The notes beneath the pieces were generated by a model, which saw only the letters and a program-made list of their open reading frames with translations, was not told the origin of the DNA and made no database searches. From Fasciolopsis buskii (lineage: Eukaryota; Platyhelminthes; Trematoda; Plagiorchiida; Fasciolidae), in assembly GCA_008360955.1 (NCBI GenBank), contig LUCM01008731.1, positions 65,382-129,381 on the forward strand: DNA of 64,000 nucleotides. The letters run 5' to 3'. Shown in pieces: positions 11,802-23,800 of the stretch (positions are counted from its first letter, which is position 1; each line of letters starts with the position of its first letter). The position numbers and the translations under genes were made by a program.

Positions 11802-12960
11802 CTAATAATCAGTAGTTCTTCCTTTGTTCTTCAATACTTTTTCCAGTCTTTCTAGCATGGAGTCTACCAATGTCCCTTTGAAGTTACTTTCGATTCTGTG
11901 CTTAATCACATATTGCATTTTGGGATTCATCGGCCATTGCTGAAATGTTTTTTTCAAAATGGAAAATAAGTACTCAATAACGTTCAAATATGGACTATAA
12001 GGAGCAGCTAAATGTATTGGAATTTGGAGCTTTGGAGTCTATCAACTGTCCATTAGGAAATAGCATTGAATGCAATACTCCTGAGTTAAAACGTTTACTA
12101 ATCTATCGTAAAACATGACCTGGCGTGGGTTATTATACTGGAAGATTATTACTTTCTCCGGAAGACATGCGTTCGTTGAATTTCGGGAACATGTTTCTTA
12201 CCACAGAGATGAATTTGGCGCTGTTGATTGAACCTCTGATGAAATTCCAACGACAAAGCTGTCCATGTTTTATACCGGCCCAAGTGAAAGTTTTGATGGG
12301 TGCGAGAGTTTTTGGAACGGTGAGACAAGTCTTCTGGGGAATTTCTTTTCACAAAGTACTTACTGTGTACTTTGTAATACCTATTGCAAGACATAGATTC
12401 ATCTGAAAAAGACCTCCCTCCAGAAGGACTCATGGCGTGGTTTGAATTCCTGAGCAAGGTCGATATACTCTTCTTATATTTCTCGTGCAGCAATTTCAAT
12501 TATCTCCTGCCTCTTCGCAGACGGGAGTAGGAATGATTCGTTGAATGTTCCCTTTCCTTTGCATACACGGGCTTTCAGCAGCGTCTTTTTAGGGTGATAT
12601 CAATTAAATTATCCTCATCTTTGCAGTGATGTGCGTCCGATCTCCACAACCCATTCCTTTAAACAATTTGCTACAGATTATTCGATAAATAGTGCTTCTG
12701 TTTACGTTAAAAGCAATCAGCAAGAGTTGGCATAAAATTAGTGTTTGTAGGCCCTCCTAATTCTCTTCCTGTCCATTACCGTGAGGTACCGCTTGTGTTG
12801 GGGTCCGTTATCACTAAAGCGAAGCAAACGTTTAACGAGCCGCGCTCAAATGGCCTTGATTTTGGGGTTTACGCACATGCAAATTAGCATATGTTTCTTT
12901 CCATAAGTTGTTCATTCACCACTTTGAATAGATATTGCATGTTATTTAAGGATGCATCAT
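11802..12960 (-). pseudogene. Tc1/IS630-type transposase relic
   Basis: A DDE/D transposase is readable in pieces across minus-strand frames. In order there is a helix-turn-helix-like AFNVNRSTIYRII near 12720-12676, then FSDES near 12409-12395 holding the first catalytic Asp. Next is TFTWAGIKHGQLCRW followed by INSAKFISVV, equivalent to the Tc1 core strand. FQYNNPRQVMFY near 12100 is where FQQDNAP should hold the second Asp, here replaced by Asn. Finally APYSPYLNVIEYLFSILKKT near 11960 holds the third catalytic acidic residue. Several stops and frameshifts make it dead. I could not define the terminal inverted repeats; short hairpins at 13266-13293 and 13312-13357 are possible remains of one end. 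Confidence 0.8.
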
Positions 12961-15285
12961 AAAGTTAGTAAGAAATTTTGTTTGGCCTCCAGAAAGAGGC
13001 GCATTACCTGATTGGATACTAACAGAAAGACCAAGTTCTGCAGAGAAAACAAGCTTGTTAGCGAATATGATTGTAAACTTGGATGATTCGCAAAGTCTTT
13101 CGTACTAATTTTATGTCGTTTGCACCTTCAGCCAGGTTCTCATTCTTCATTTTCGAATTCATTTACTGTGACAACCAAGGTCGCTCATGTTCAAGTACTG
13201 ACAATAGATCCAGATCCAACTTTAGTTGCCCGTAACTGTTAAATTAATTCCCCGAATTTTCGAAGTTCCTAAATACCCTAAAAATTTTAGGAACAACAAT
13301 CTAATTACTAATGAAAATTGTTAATGCACCGCCAACTGTGATTCATTAGCAATTTTATATATAATATTTGGATGCCGCCTCAGTTCCTATTCTTGTTGGT
13401 TTATCTCACAGGGTAGTGTTCTAGGGTGATATACCGTGCTGAACAATAAATAGTTACTAATTTATCTAGTATCGGTAGCTTTGTTTTGCAACTCAGATCA
13501 GGATAACTTGCATTCTGTCGCATCTTTTTATCATTGTTACACACTGAACTTTGTGTATGACTTACAGTTCTCATTATCTCAACCGAAAATACGGTTTTCA
13601 CCCATGAGCTACTTGAATATGGACGAAATCTGACATTTTTCTTTGTTCGTCGTATAACAATATATGGTACAATTTTTTCGAGTGCAGATGTAATGGTTGG
13701 AATTTTGTGCCTGTGTGTGTGTGTGTTTGTATGTGTATATACGTGTATGCATGTGGCTCGTGTATATGCTTGGGAGCATACATGCAACAGTCTAACGGAT
13801 AGATATTTTCCTAGTTGTCTTGTTCATCAATCGATATGTTCAGAGCATGGTAGCTGAAAAGTCAAATGAACAATGAATACCTATTCCGTCTTGTTCTGTT
13901 CTTCTTTTTTCCAATCCTATGTTTCGTTTTGCATTCATCTTTACCCCCTTCACCATGCCCGATCAACTTGGGCTTATTCTGTCAAAATGGCACTGAATAA
14001 AGAAGCAATTGTGACAGTCGTAAACTTTCCTGTACGCCAAGTCCGGTTGGGTAGGTTAGCTAGACGACAGGCGAACTACAGTCAAGGTTGGATCCATACA
14101 AGATACTACATGGTATACGTGATTTGACAGTGAATGAGTCGTGAGATTTTGAAGTCCATATTTTTCCACCATCTCCGTGACAACTGGCCCACTAAATTTT
14201 ATCAAGAGAGGGAAGTAATTAGAATTTTTTCAATGGCATTTGTACTGGGGTTTGTGGAATGAACCGGTTATTCTGCGGGCGCAAACGGAGTTTGGTGACA
14301 ATAGATTTAAAACCGTTTGTTGCTCGAACTGCGTAACCAATCAACGTGAATATCAATAGTAGGTTTCCGAACCACTGTTGCTCGACTTAGCCGAATAATA
14401 CTTGTAATATCACGACAATCACGATATCGCTGGGGTAAAGGGAAGCACTGTGGGATCGTTACCGTTATACCTATCATCCACCTGATGATAACACTGGAGG
14501 AGGGGATGACATTGCCTATATCTTTGATGGTTGTGAAACTATTTAACTAAGTACTCCAGAATTTTCTCTTAAATCAGTCGTGTTCCTGGCTAGTTGATAG
14601 CCATCACCTTCAACTTAGTCAGGTAGGTTCATCCAGTGGATTGCGGTGTCAAGTTCATGCGGTCGGTTCATCATTGTATTTTGCTGCGCGAGAACTGTCA
14701 CTTATATGCTGATCCCGGTTAGTTGGCTGTTTTACTCAGTCCATTCGACAATTTTTAAGGACATTTGTGACGGGGCTACTTCTGACTAACGGATACGAAA
14801 AACAAATGAATATGATTTTTGTTTGTTGCAGGAACAATTTTTCATACGCGTCTATCTACTTACTTGCTCATCTGCTTAATTACTCATACACTGATTGGTA
14901 ACAGCACGATGTAGTTTAATCGGTCCGATCAGGAATACCAAAAACAAAAGTTTCAATATGATCAAAATGCAGGACAGTACGTCGGACTTTACTGACAGTG
15001 TTCCTGCGTTTGTCCAGTTTGAAATTAACATAATTCCTTGAAACTCTACCAAAGTTTAAATTCATTCAGTTATTCGGGGTCATGTGAGCCTTCAATAGTT
15101 CACACATTGTAGTGTCCCCTTGTCAGAGCCATAGGTTCCTTCACGGAGTCTGAGTGTCATACACATAAATGCAGCACCCTGCGTATTTCTTGTTGCGTGC
15201 GAGAGAGCCCGGATGTCCCATCTTTCCCGCCTGATCGTCGAAAGCCATCAATCGGCAAGTAATCCCCCAAGAAAGTTTAACTACA
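12961..15285. other. Microsatellite, hairpins and no supported gene
   Basis: A (GT)n tract lies at about 13711-13740. A 9-bp-stem hairpin (GTTCCTAAA with TTTAGGAAC) lies at about 13265-13293. A second inverted pair (AAAATTGTTAAT with ATTAGCAATTTT) lies at about 13313-13357. Open frames at 13401-13787 (minus) and 13873-14127 (plus) have no similarity. Confidence 0.45.
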
Positions 15286-15377
15286 TACATATATATATAT
15301 TAATTCACATTAGAGGATAGAAGGCGTACAATGAGTTATAACGTTTATTGTGACGTTTCTACCCGAACTAGGACTCG

Positions 15378-15418
<41 letters not shown>
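15286..15418 (-). repeat. Hammerhead-like unit between two (TA)n runs, copy 2
   Basis: Second copy of the unit at 11296-11444. It shares GAAGGCGTACA, GTGACGTTTC and ACTAGGACTCGT, and again lies between TA runs (about 15287-15301 and 15379-15418). On the minus strand ACGAGTCCTAGTTC, then GGGTAGAAACGTCAC keeps the GAAA box and part of stem II. The bases that should form the first conserved box are replaced by TA repeat. After GAAA, CGT and ACG could pair as a short stem III. Confidence 0.5.
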
Positions 15419-15421
<3 letters not shown>

Positions 15422-16078
15422 AAGATTTCTGCAAATTTCGTATCCACGTATAAATCACATTCTTGTATGGCATCACCGCAAAGGCGCAAAAGAGTTTTCC
15501 GGATAAACATGACCAAACCAATTAGCTATTGGTTCGTACGTTAGATGGTAGTTCACTGCCATCCGGTTCGTTACCACTTTTGACCAGTTGTGACCTGCTG
15601 AGATTCTGTGCCACATCAAGCTTCATGACCATGATTGCCGGCCCCACTTCCCTTCTCCGTGTAGTTGGCTGGAACGGCTATCGGACACACCTCTTTCACT
15701 ACGTTCAAGAGCAATACACGTGACTGAAAGGAGTAGTTTCTCAAACTTCTTAGGTAATTTCGCAGTCTAATGCAGTAGTCTCTTATGCCAACATCAAATG
15801 GTATGGATCTAAATGCCCCGCTCAAGGAACAGAACTTAGTGAAAAAAAATCCAAACATGCCAATTTTCGGTTTTGAGGGGACTTAATTTAACTGAATCTA
15901 TGATTTACAACAGTTGGTCAAATACGAGGAGCTCGAAGATTTGCGAGTCCAACTTTGTAGAGCTGAAGTTGAATTGAAATACTAGTGCTCGATATAGTAA
16001 TAAGGAATTTGCCCAACAGCGACAAGCTACAGAGACTGTTCTTCAGCGGACGTTGGAATGACTCCGACCCTACGCAAC

Positions 16079-16200
16079 TACGCAACTGAAAGCAACGAGA
16101 AGGCCACGGAAGCCGGAACACAGGATCGTTCATGGTTATTTACAAGTCACGTTTGTATAAAAAATAAGAGGACTTCTGATTAGTGGAAGTTTCGTACCAG
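16079..16200 (+). repeat. Dispersed repeat family R2, copy 1
   Basis: Aligns with 43481-43600 and, over a shorter length, with 39293-39337. The shared core is an ACTGAA / AATGAA motif followed by a near-identical CAACGAGAAGGCCA-type block, then an interval and GATTGGT-like sequence (GATTAGTGGAAG here). No coding capacity is seen. It could be part of a long terminal repeat or a non-autonomous element; the ends are undefined. Confidence 0.45.
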
Positions 16201-16742
16201 TGGGATTTGGGCATGTTCGAACTTAATTTGTGCGCCACCAAGGCTCTGATTGGCTGTCTGTGTAAACAGGCCGCTTCGAAGGCCTTAATCTGAATCACAT
16301 GATTGGGGTGAAGAATTCTCACACTATTTCACAGTGATGGGTACCAAATCTACTGGTTCCGATTGATGATTCTGCTATTAATGGAACTTCATTTAACGAA
16401 TCGTTTCTTTTTCTTAACGGTCGCTTTGAATCTATTACCAGACAATCACGTGATGTATTTCCCAGTAGTTTTAATGCATTGACGATAAATTAGTGCTTTT
16501 TCTACGAAGAAGATGCTTCCATTGGCTTTCCTTTACGCTTTAGAGACCAAAGTCCGCTTTCGTTTGGGGGTGGGGGAGGGGGAGAGGAGGAGATTCTTGC
16601 GAATTATTTCGGTTGTGATCTTGGCTGCTGATCTGGGTATTTCACGTTGTCCTTCTTCCTGACTACTCACTTCGTATGTTCACCGTCATGGAAGGAAGGA
16701 AGTTGTAAAAGCAAGATTTATTCATCCCGCGAATCTCAAATA

Positions 16743-16850
16743 ATGAATTCAGGTGGACACTTTGTTTCTTTCGGCGAGACATTATTTGGTGTTCTTGACA
16801 GTGTGGCAAGAACGGAATCAGCGGCAAACTGTTGGTTCTCAGTTTTGCTT
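16743..16850 (+). CDS. Candidate first coding exon, unknown protein
   Basis: The ATG at 16743 has A at -3 and opens a 36-codon frame that runs into a strong donor, GTAAGT (16851-16856), in phase 0. The peptide begins MNSGGHFVSFGETLFGVLDS and ends VARTESAANCWFSVLL. Its composition looks protein-like and it contains no repeats. An alternative is an internal exon starting after the AG at 16751-16752 (AATTCAG then GTGGACAC), in the same frame. No domain was recognised and the downstream exon was not identified. Confidence 0.4.
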
Positions 16851-17862
16851 GTAAGTTGTACATCAAATGATGCGAAAATTCTCTTTACTATAAGGCCTAA
16901 TCTATTAGTGTATGTGTCAAGCTCATAGCTTTCTTTTCATCTGACCGCTTTGTTTAATTCATCAAACAAAGCTAAAAGTAGCCACGGAACCAACTGGTAG
17001 ATGAAATTAATTTGTCAATTCAGAAAAAATATGTATACACTGTTACTTTTCGGGACAGTGTTTGTTCTAGTATTTTAACAGAGCGATTTAATCCGATTTG
17101 CCTTAGCCAATCTAAGTCTTTCTCATCCAACGGATCTAAAATCAAGTTGCACTATGTCCCACCGAGTGTATATTGAATACAAGTCATTGCATACCTTTTA
17201 CCTCCTCTATGGAAATAGTTGTCTAAACAACAGTTGCCATTATTTCCACCACATAGCTCACCCATGGTCTTCCGTGCTGTTTAGTAAGTTTCACTCATAG
17301 AAATAATTGCTGCAACCCTCGGACATACATTTAACTGGGTACAAAGGCTCAAGAGTGGTTCAGAGCACAAACTGTCCCTCCTGTCCCGACGAGGCATTTA
17401 AGGGGTGATCATAAGACATTCTAATTGACGACGTAAAAGTAACTGTACTATCTGTGTTCTCATGCCTACCGGTGTGTGTGTCCATACGCATTCATAAAAT
17501 CAGGTCGGTTTTTGTTCTCATACAAATCCCGTTTCGCTTGATTGGAAATCTCGATTCAAGAACCTTTTCAACTCCCTTTTTTACCAGTCATTTTGGATCT
17601 CTTAGTGACATTTTTGGCCGGAAGATACCCTTGGCAATGCATCGATGGAATTTCTTTTCCTGAAACAATGCAAATGAAAAGGTGAACATTTTCAAATACA
17701 CTCTGATTTACCAAAAAATTAGATCGATCGCATTTCAAGTAGGGAATCAGGATCGATTAAATGTTAACAGCTAAACATATCATTTTTGTTTCTTGTGGAA
17801 ATGAAGACCGAATATAATCGGGGGCAAAGACAGTCGAGAACCCGTCGAGAGACGATTGTAAA
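16851..17862. other. No supported feature
   Basis: Presumed intronic or intergenic sequence. A 69-codon plus-strand frame (17454-17663) has no similarity. No mobile element was recognised. Confidence 0.35.
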
Positions 17863-18054
17863 ATGGCAGCACACAGCTTCACATTGTTCGCATTTAGTAT
17901 TTCTTTTACATTTATGGTTACTTTAATTAGTAAAATGGAGGCGAACAATGCGTTAGTAATCTCGCTCGATCCTGAGCCAAAGGTGGAGAGAGCAATTGGG
18001 AAGAGGCGACAAACTGGATTTCACAACCGAGAATCAGAAACAACTCATTGGTGA
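17863..18054 (+). CDS. Small open frame with signal-peptide-like start
   Basis: The ATG at 17863 has A at -3 and starts a 63-codon frame. The N-terminus, MAAHSFTLFAFSISFTFMVT, has a short n-region and a roughly 17-residue hydrophobic core. A hydrophilic part rich in Glu, Lys and Arg follows, reaching TGA at 18052-18054. This layout fits a small secreted or signal-anchored protein. It could equally be a first exon that splices inside the hydrophilic part, for example at AAG then GTGGAG near 17981. No family was recognised and no promoter or poly(A) signal was identified. Confidence 0.3.
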   Translation: MAAHSFTLFAFSISFTFMVTLISKMEANNALVISLDPEPKVERAIGKRRQTGFHNRESETTHW

Positions 18055-20579
18055 CAGTTAGAAACAAAGTGCTCTGATTTTTCATGAATTAGCAAAGACG
18101 GAAAATAACTGGGAGCTGATGAACGTCTGTAGCTCATTTTTAGGAGAAAACAGCCATTTTTTCAACTGTAATTAGTATCGCGTTTGGGTGATGGAATAAA
18201 ATCTCTCCAGCAGTACACAACCGGTTTTTGCGGTCATTGCTGTTCATTGGGATCACGTACCCGATGCTGCCTAGTCCAGTCATCTCTATAATTTTAAATT
18301 CTGACGTTGAATCAATAGGACTGTGCATGCATGATGAATCCAGTTACAAACCACTGACGTTTTGTGAGCACTTTTGAACATTCACTGTATTTGCATTTCC
18401 TGAATCCCAGGGTGTGTAAGCATGAAGTGTAGCTGAAATAAAAATGTCTAGCAATCACCTCCTTCTTTCAAACTGAATTCGAGAACCATGGAAGTAAGTT
18501 GAAAGTGGTTTGTTAGGCTTGTAAAAAACCAGCGATGATCAAGCAACCGGAATTGTACTATATGCACAGGAAAATCACAAATCTGAGTTTTCCTTTCCCA
18601 ATTCCCAAATCGGTTAAATTCCTCATTTCGCAACCTTAAACTAGGCAGACAATGCCCTTTGTCGTACCGTAATAGCAGAAGCCGAATGGCAACAACGATA
18701 AACTTCTTTCACTTATTTTTTTGCTTCTGGAAAGACTGCGAGTTAAGCAGACTGACATCAGTTTATCTGGGTTGGTTCCCAAAGGTCTTTTCAATGAAGG
18801 TATTGTCAGTTTGCAGTGGCTTTGCCCTTAACACAACTATTAGGGGACCGAGTGGCACTACAACATATCGTGTAATCGGTGAATCATGTGTTCACACAAC
18901 CAATGTCAAAAAGCTTGATTGTCGGTTGTCCGAGTACAATTTTGGGCTTAGTAGAAGAACATTTTGATAAACCAGCCAGTTGCTCACTTTCGTATTTCGT
19001 GAATGAGAGAAAATAAGACCCCTGAATGTCCGGAGACAAGCTTATTCTGACTGGCGGTGATCAAGTGGGTTAAGCATCTGTCTGTCGGGCTCGACACTAA
19101 ACCTGACTTAAAAAGACCTCCTATAGTTTTATGCAACTCCAGGTTTCGGGGTCACTGTTGCCTGTTTCCCTGTTCCGCTCCTCTCCGTTCAGTAGGACCC
19201 ATTGTGTATGTTGAAGAACCTTTCACCATACTCATGCATCAAACAGGTCATAAAAAATAGGTATCCACTGTTTAAGCATAACTCGGTCATAATCCATGTA
19301 GATGAGGACTGTCTTCATAGACAACCCAAACAAACAAATAACTACTGTTCTAATCTAATAGGTGATACAACCCAGCACTCTTATTCGCCTTCGGAGAAGT
19401 AGGAGATTACCCTGAAATCAAATCCAATTGCAACTGATACACAAAGACGATGATAACGAATAGCCTAGAATGCTAAATTTCTTTGATTTGTCAGTCTTAC
19501 TGGGAGTGATGACATGCTGCTGCGAGTGATCTCCAAAGAGTTTCAGTACTAGCTGGTGTTGTGTATGACCAAAGTAATCATCGTTCCACAAACACATCAA
19601 CTGACACACGCACACATACACGAATACACGCAAGAAGTTTATGTCAAAACTGCTGGTGTCATTTCTCTGCGACAGAAGCTGGTATGAGAGAAGATACAAC
19701 CTTAACGCTAGACTACATTTATAAAAGGAAGTGAACAAATCAAAAAACTGTGGAATTGAAAACCACTGTAGGAACATAGGCGAATATCCAATGGGCAAGA
19801 AACTTTCGTTGCCATATCAACGATATTTTCATAGTTCAGGTTTGTGTGAACGGATATTTGTTGCAATTCGCATTTTCATTGTTGGCATTGTCAGAAAAAT
19901 TTGTGAAATTTTACATTTAATTTCCGTTATTTCCTTTCTGTGAATATGAGGTTGCCTGTTTTTTCATTCTCTAACGCGAAAGCCTCGCAAAATGCAGTCC
20001 GCGATAGGCGGCTGATTTAGTGAAACCGGTCATGTCGTTTTTAAGCAGTCGGTTTCCATCAATAAACCGTTCGGTAAAAAACTGGAAGCCCGAAAAAACT
20101 CAGTCGAAAACGAAGCGTTTTGAACCTTTTAATTTTCAGATTTGTGCATGTTAGTTTTGTGATTAGCTTGATAGTGTGTGCTTCCATTTCGACAAATACT
20201 CGGGAGAGGAAAAAATAACGGTTACACAACACCTAGGTGATCTTCGCCGTCCTAAGTGGACTGATGTACGGAACGGTTGTGAAAGCGTGATCGAATTCTG
20301 CCGATAGCTGCGCGCGATCACTTCCATTTTGGTTCGATTTTTTCCCCGAGGACAAATAAATCCAGGTCTGCATCTGTTTGTTCTTACTTCAGCTCTGTAA
20401 ACTCGGAGGTTGTGCGATTCTGCAAAAAAAACAACTCATTTTTGTTCTTCACACGTATAAGGGGATTACGGGTACATATAATCTACGTGCATTCTACTGG
20501 TTGAAATGTACACATACCACCCCGTACTGAGTTGATCAATGTCATCCGTACTTTACCGAACTAACGGTTTTGATCACAG
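18055..20579. other. tRNA-like head and no supported gene
   Basis: At about 19053-19120 a segment (GGCGGTGATCAAGTGG and following) resembles the A-box side of a tRNA-derived SINE, but no B box or SINE body follows, so it is not called. A 102-codon plus-strand frame (18659-18967) and a 126-codon minus-strand frame (19418-19798) have no recognisable similarity. Confidence 0.35.
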
Positions 20580-20811
20580 TTAACAGCTTTGTCGTTCTAA
20601 TTTACGCATAGACCGGCAGGACTTCATTATGTCAACAGATTTATCAGTGCTGGGTGGAAACTTTGATTGACTTGCTGGAATCACATTTGACTGGCTATTG
20701 CCCATCACGTCCGAGCTTGAGTCCCAGCCATTTTCATCGGGAAGTTTCGCATTACAACCGGTGATGATTTTGCTATCGGTCGATACATCCATGGCTTCCT
20801 CTGGTAAACTT
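20580..20811 (-). CDS. Candidate terminal exon, Ser-rich tail
   Basis: On the minus strand CTGACTAAT, a good branch-point match, lies about 20 bases before CAG (AG at 20813-20812). One base then completes a codon, and 76 codons follow to a stop ending at 20580. The frame includes MDVSTDSKIITGCNAKLPDE and SSSDVMGNSQSNVIPASQSK, hydrophilic and serine/asparagine-rich, as in disordered C-terminal tails. The overlapping frame at 20705-20941 is less likely because it lacks splice signals. No family was assigned. Confidence 0.35.
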
Positions 20812-23800
20812 CTGTGGTACTTGTATTAGTCAGACTAACGTGAGGCAACGACACTCTCCATCTCAAATGGGGATTGGAAAGTAACGCAGAGTACTTGCAA
20901 ACGATGTCAGTTGACCTGAGCGCGGGATTGTTTGTCGACAAACGCAGCCGAGCGCATTCATATCATCCTACCTCCACATAACTAGACTGCTAATTGACTC
21001 GTCTGTTTGGCTATTTATAGTCAAAAACTGTTTCATATGCAATGATAAATTTCGCATTGCTTCAAATAATTTACTTCATCAGATGACATTCGTGAAGGGG
21101 TTTGGCTGCGCTGGCAGAATGTTGTATAAAGCTTCAATACTCATTTTTAGGGGATTTGGTATGAACGGTTTTAATATAATGAGTGTGCGAACTGATCACT
21201 GGAACCCGACAAAGGCAAAAATTCAGCTTCCACTTTGGCTTATCAAAAACTGCACTCCACTTTCCACAACTTCTACATGCACGTGTGTCTATATATGTTT
21301 GCCTTTGGTCCGGATATTTTGCATTCAATGACGTTGTGCTGAAGCATTCCCGGCGTTATTCTCCAACTTAACCTACGTATCAAATTTGTCGTTTCCCGAA
21401 TATCATTGTATGTAGGTTTGTCCGATGTAAGAACAAGGTTTCAGTTGTAGAATTCTGCCGCTAACCAACGATGCTTCTTGGTAACTTTAACGTGCCAAGC
21501 CCATTTTAATCGTCAAACTCTACACGGTAAGTTTTCATTGTGCCAAGTTTCTGTGATTAGACTACACAGCTCGTTCAAGTGTTCTGGCCATCCGGACACG
21601 AAGCACCACACAAGCTAAACAACATCGACGAAAAGTTTATTTGTAATTGCAATCAAACTTGTATAGGTCGAAAAAACTTGCATTTCTTTCACAGAAATCC
21701 TTTTTGGAAAACCAATACCATTTCGATGTATCGGCAATCGGATAACCGTTGTGCTTAGTTTATGACCACAGAAAGAATTAAAACTTATTTTACAACCAAA
21801 CCACTGATGGTGACAGCATGATTTTGTTTTAAACCTTGTTTCAAACTCAACAAGAGCGCCATGGGTTGTGTTTCCATCCCCAGTGCTTGCATCTCGGCCA
21901 GTATCCAGTTTAATTAAAAACATTCAACCTTTAGATTTATATTCCGACTTTCAGTGCACATCCTTTTCTCATGTGCGTGTTTGAGTAGGACAGAGTGGTC
22001 GACTCTGTGTGTGTGTGTGTGTGTGTGTATGTGTGGGAGTTGGCACATCCACGATCAATCTGCACTGGTGACATACCGTACCCAGCAACGTCCCCTTCGC
22101 ATAAGAGAGGTGCGACCACAGAAAATCAGACACTATAGGATCAAGGGAATCCTATTATAACGGTAGTCTTGTGCATTCTTTAGCTTAATGGCGCTGGCCA
22201 ACTGGATACTTTGAATGGCACAGTGCACATAAAAATACTAATGGCTACTGCTATTTTAGCCAGGAGTAAAACCTGAGAACTTTGGGGACCCAGGTCTCTC
22301 AGAAAGCTGCTGATAAAGCACTTTTTAGATTTCATCCAGTAAACAGTACTGATTCAACTGGGAGGTAATGAACAGTTTTAATAGTATATCACCTTACATG
22401 TTGTAAAACGCCCCTGATTACCGATACGTGCACGATTCTCGATCACGATCAATCATAGTAAGCCCACAGGCAGCCAGCTAAACGGATCGGTTTAGAGGAT
22501 GCACGCAAGAACATAACAAGAATACCAGCCTCTCATTGACTTTGCCGTCATTCGTCACATTCGAAACGTTGCCGAAATTACTGAGAATTGTCGCCTGACT
22601 GGTTTATTAGGATCGCATTCTTATCAATCTCAAACACTGCATTCACTGTACCGTCCAGTGATTACTTTATGCCTCGCCGTTTGTTTAGCAAATCTTACGG
22701 AGGACAGGACCGTTTGTACATAATTCCGAAAAAGTGTTAAAAATGCCATTCCGTCCGAAAGATACATATCCGTGTGCCTAGGGACCTTCTCTGATTTATA
22801 AGTGGTGCGGTAGGAGATTCGAAATATTTCCGTGTGCCTATCGTTTCTGTTTACGCTATAGAACACTGCCGAATTCTAATCGCTAACTGCCGAGCAGTTA
22901 CAGGGCTGCACAATCCTCTCTAACGGTCTTGACAGATTAAGGAATCCTGAAGTACAAGCATTACTGATGAACAGTATTCGGACGAGTTTCGTCCTGCGTT
23001 CCGATATGCTGCTCCGGCCGTCTGGTGCAAAAGGAATAGGTTCTTCTGCATTTTCTTCTACCAAAAATAGATCAATGTACTCCTGGATATGAATGATAAG
23101 TGATTGCTTTATTTCTAGGTTTACTAAATTTTCACGCTTCAGTGTAGGCATGTGATGATAAATTTAAGAAGTCATCTGATTATGCACGACCTTGAGGTTG
23201 CAGACGGTCAACAATTTCGATGACGTGATACAAAATTTTTATTCATTAAGAATCCGTAATGAGCAGGTCAGAGTGAAGTAAAATCACTTTTAGTTTCCTG
23301 CACCCGGGTGGATAAAGTTGCAAGCTTTACACCAAATTTTTTCGAATACAGGAGTGTGAAAGGGGCAATAAAAAATGAAATGTGGAAGGAAAATACCCAT
23401 GTTCTACCAAATAAATAACTTTGTGATTCTGTAGGCACTTTCAAGGAGATCAAAAGCAATCGAACGGGGTAAGGCAAATGAAGTTCCGACAAGCAAAAAT
23501 GTGACCAAACAATCATTTGGAATTTTAACACATAAGGGATGTATATGCAACCGGGGATATCGACCGTATCACGAGATTGATGTAGTTCGTTGAGGATTAT
23601 CCACCGCGGATTTCCTTCCGCAGATATGGACTTGGCATATCTGACGGAATAGCTTGGGCAAAAGCAAGTCGACTAGCTCGTCTAAAACTGTGAATTGGTA
23701 AATGTGCCTGTGTATTAAGTCAGATTTTAAACTTATCGGAACGATATATCATCTGGCCGATCAAGTAACACTCAAATAATTTTGTTTTAATATTGAGAAG

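Noticed and set aside
22955..22990. CTGATGA followed by CGGACGAG on the plus strand as a hammerhead
   Set aside because: GAGT replaces GAAA and stem II does not pair.
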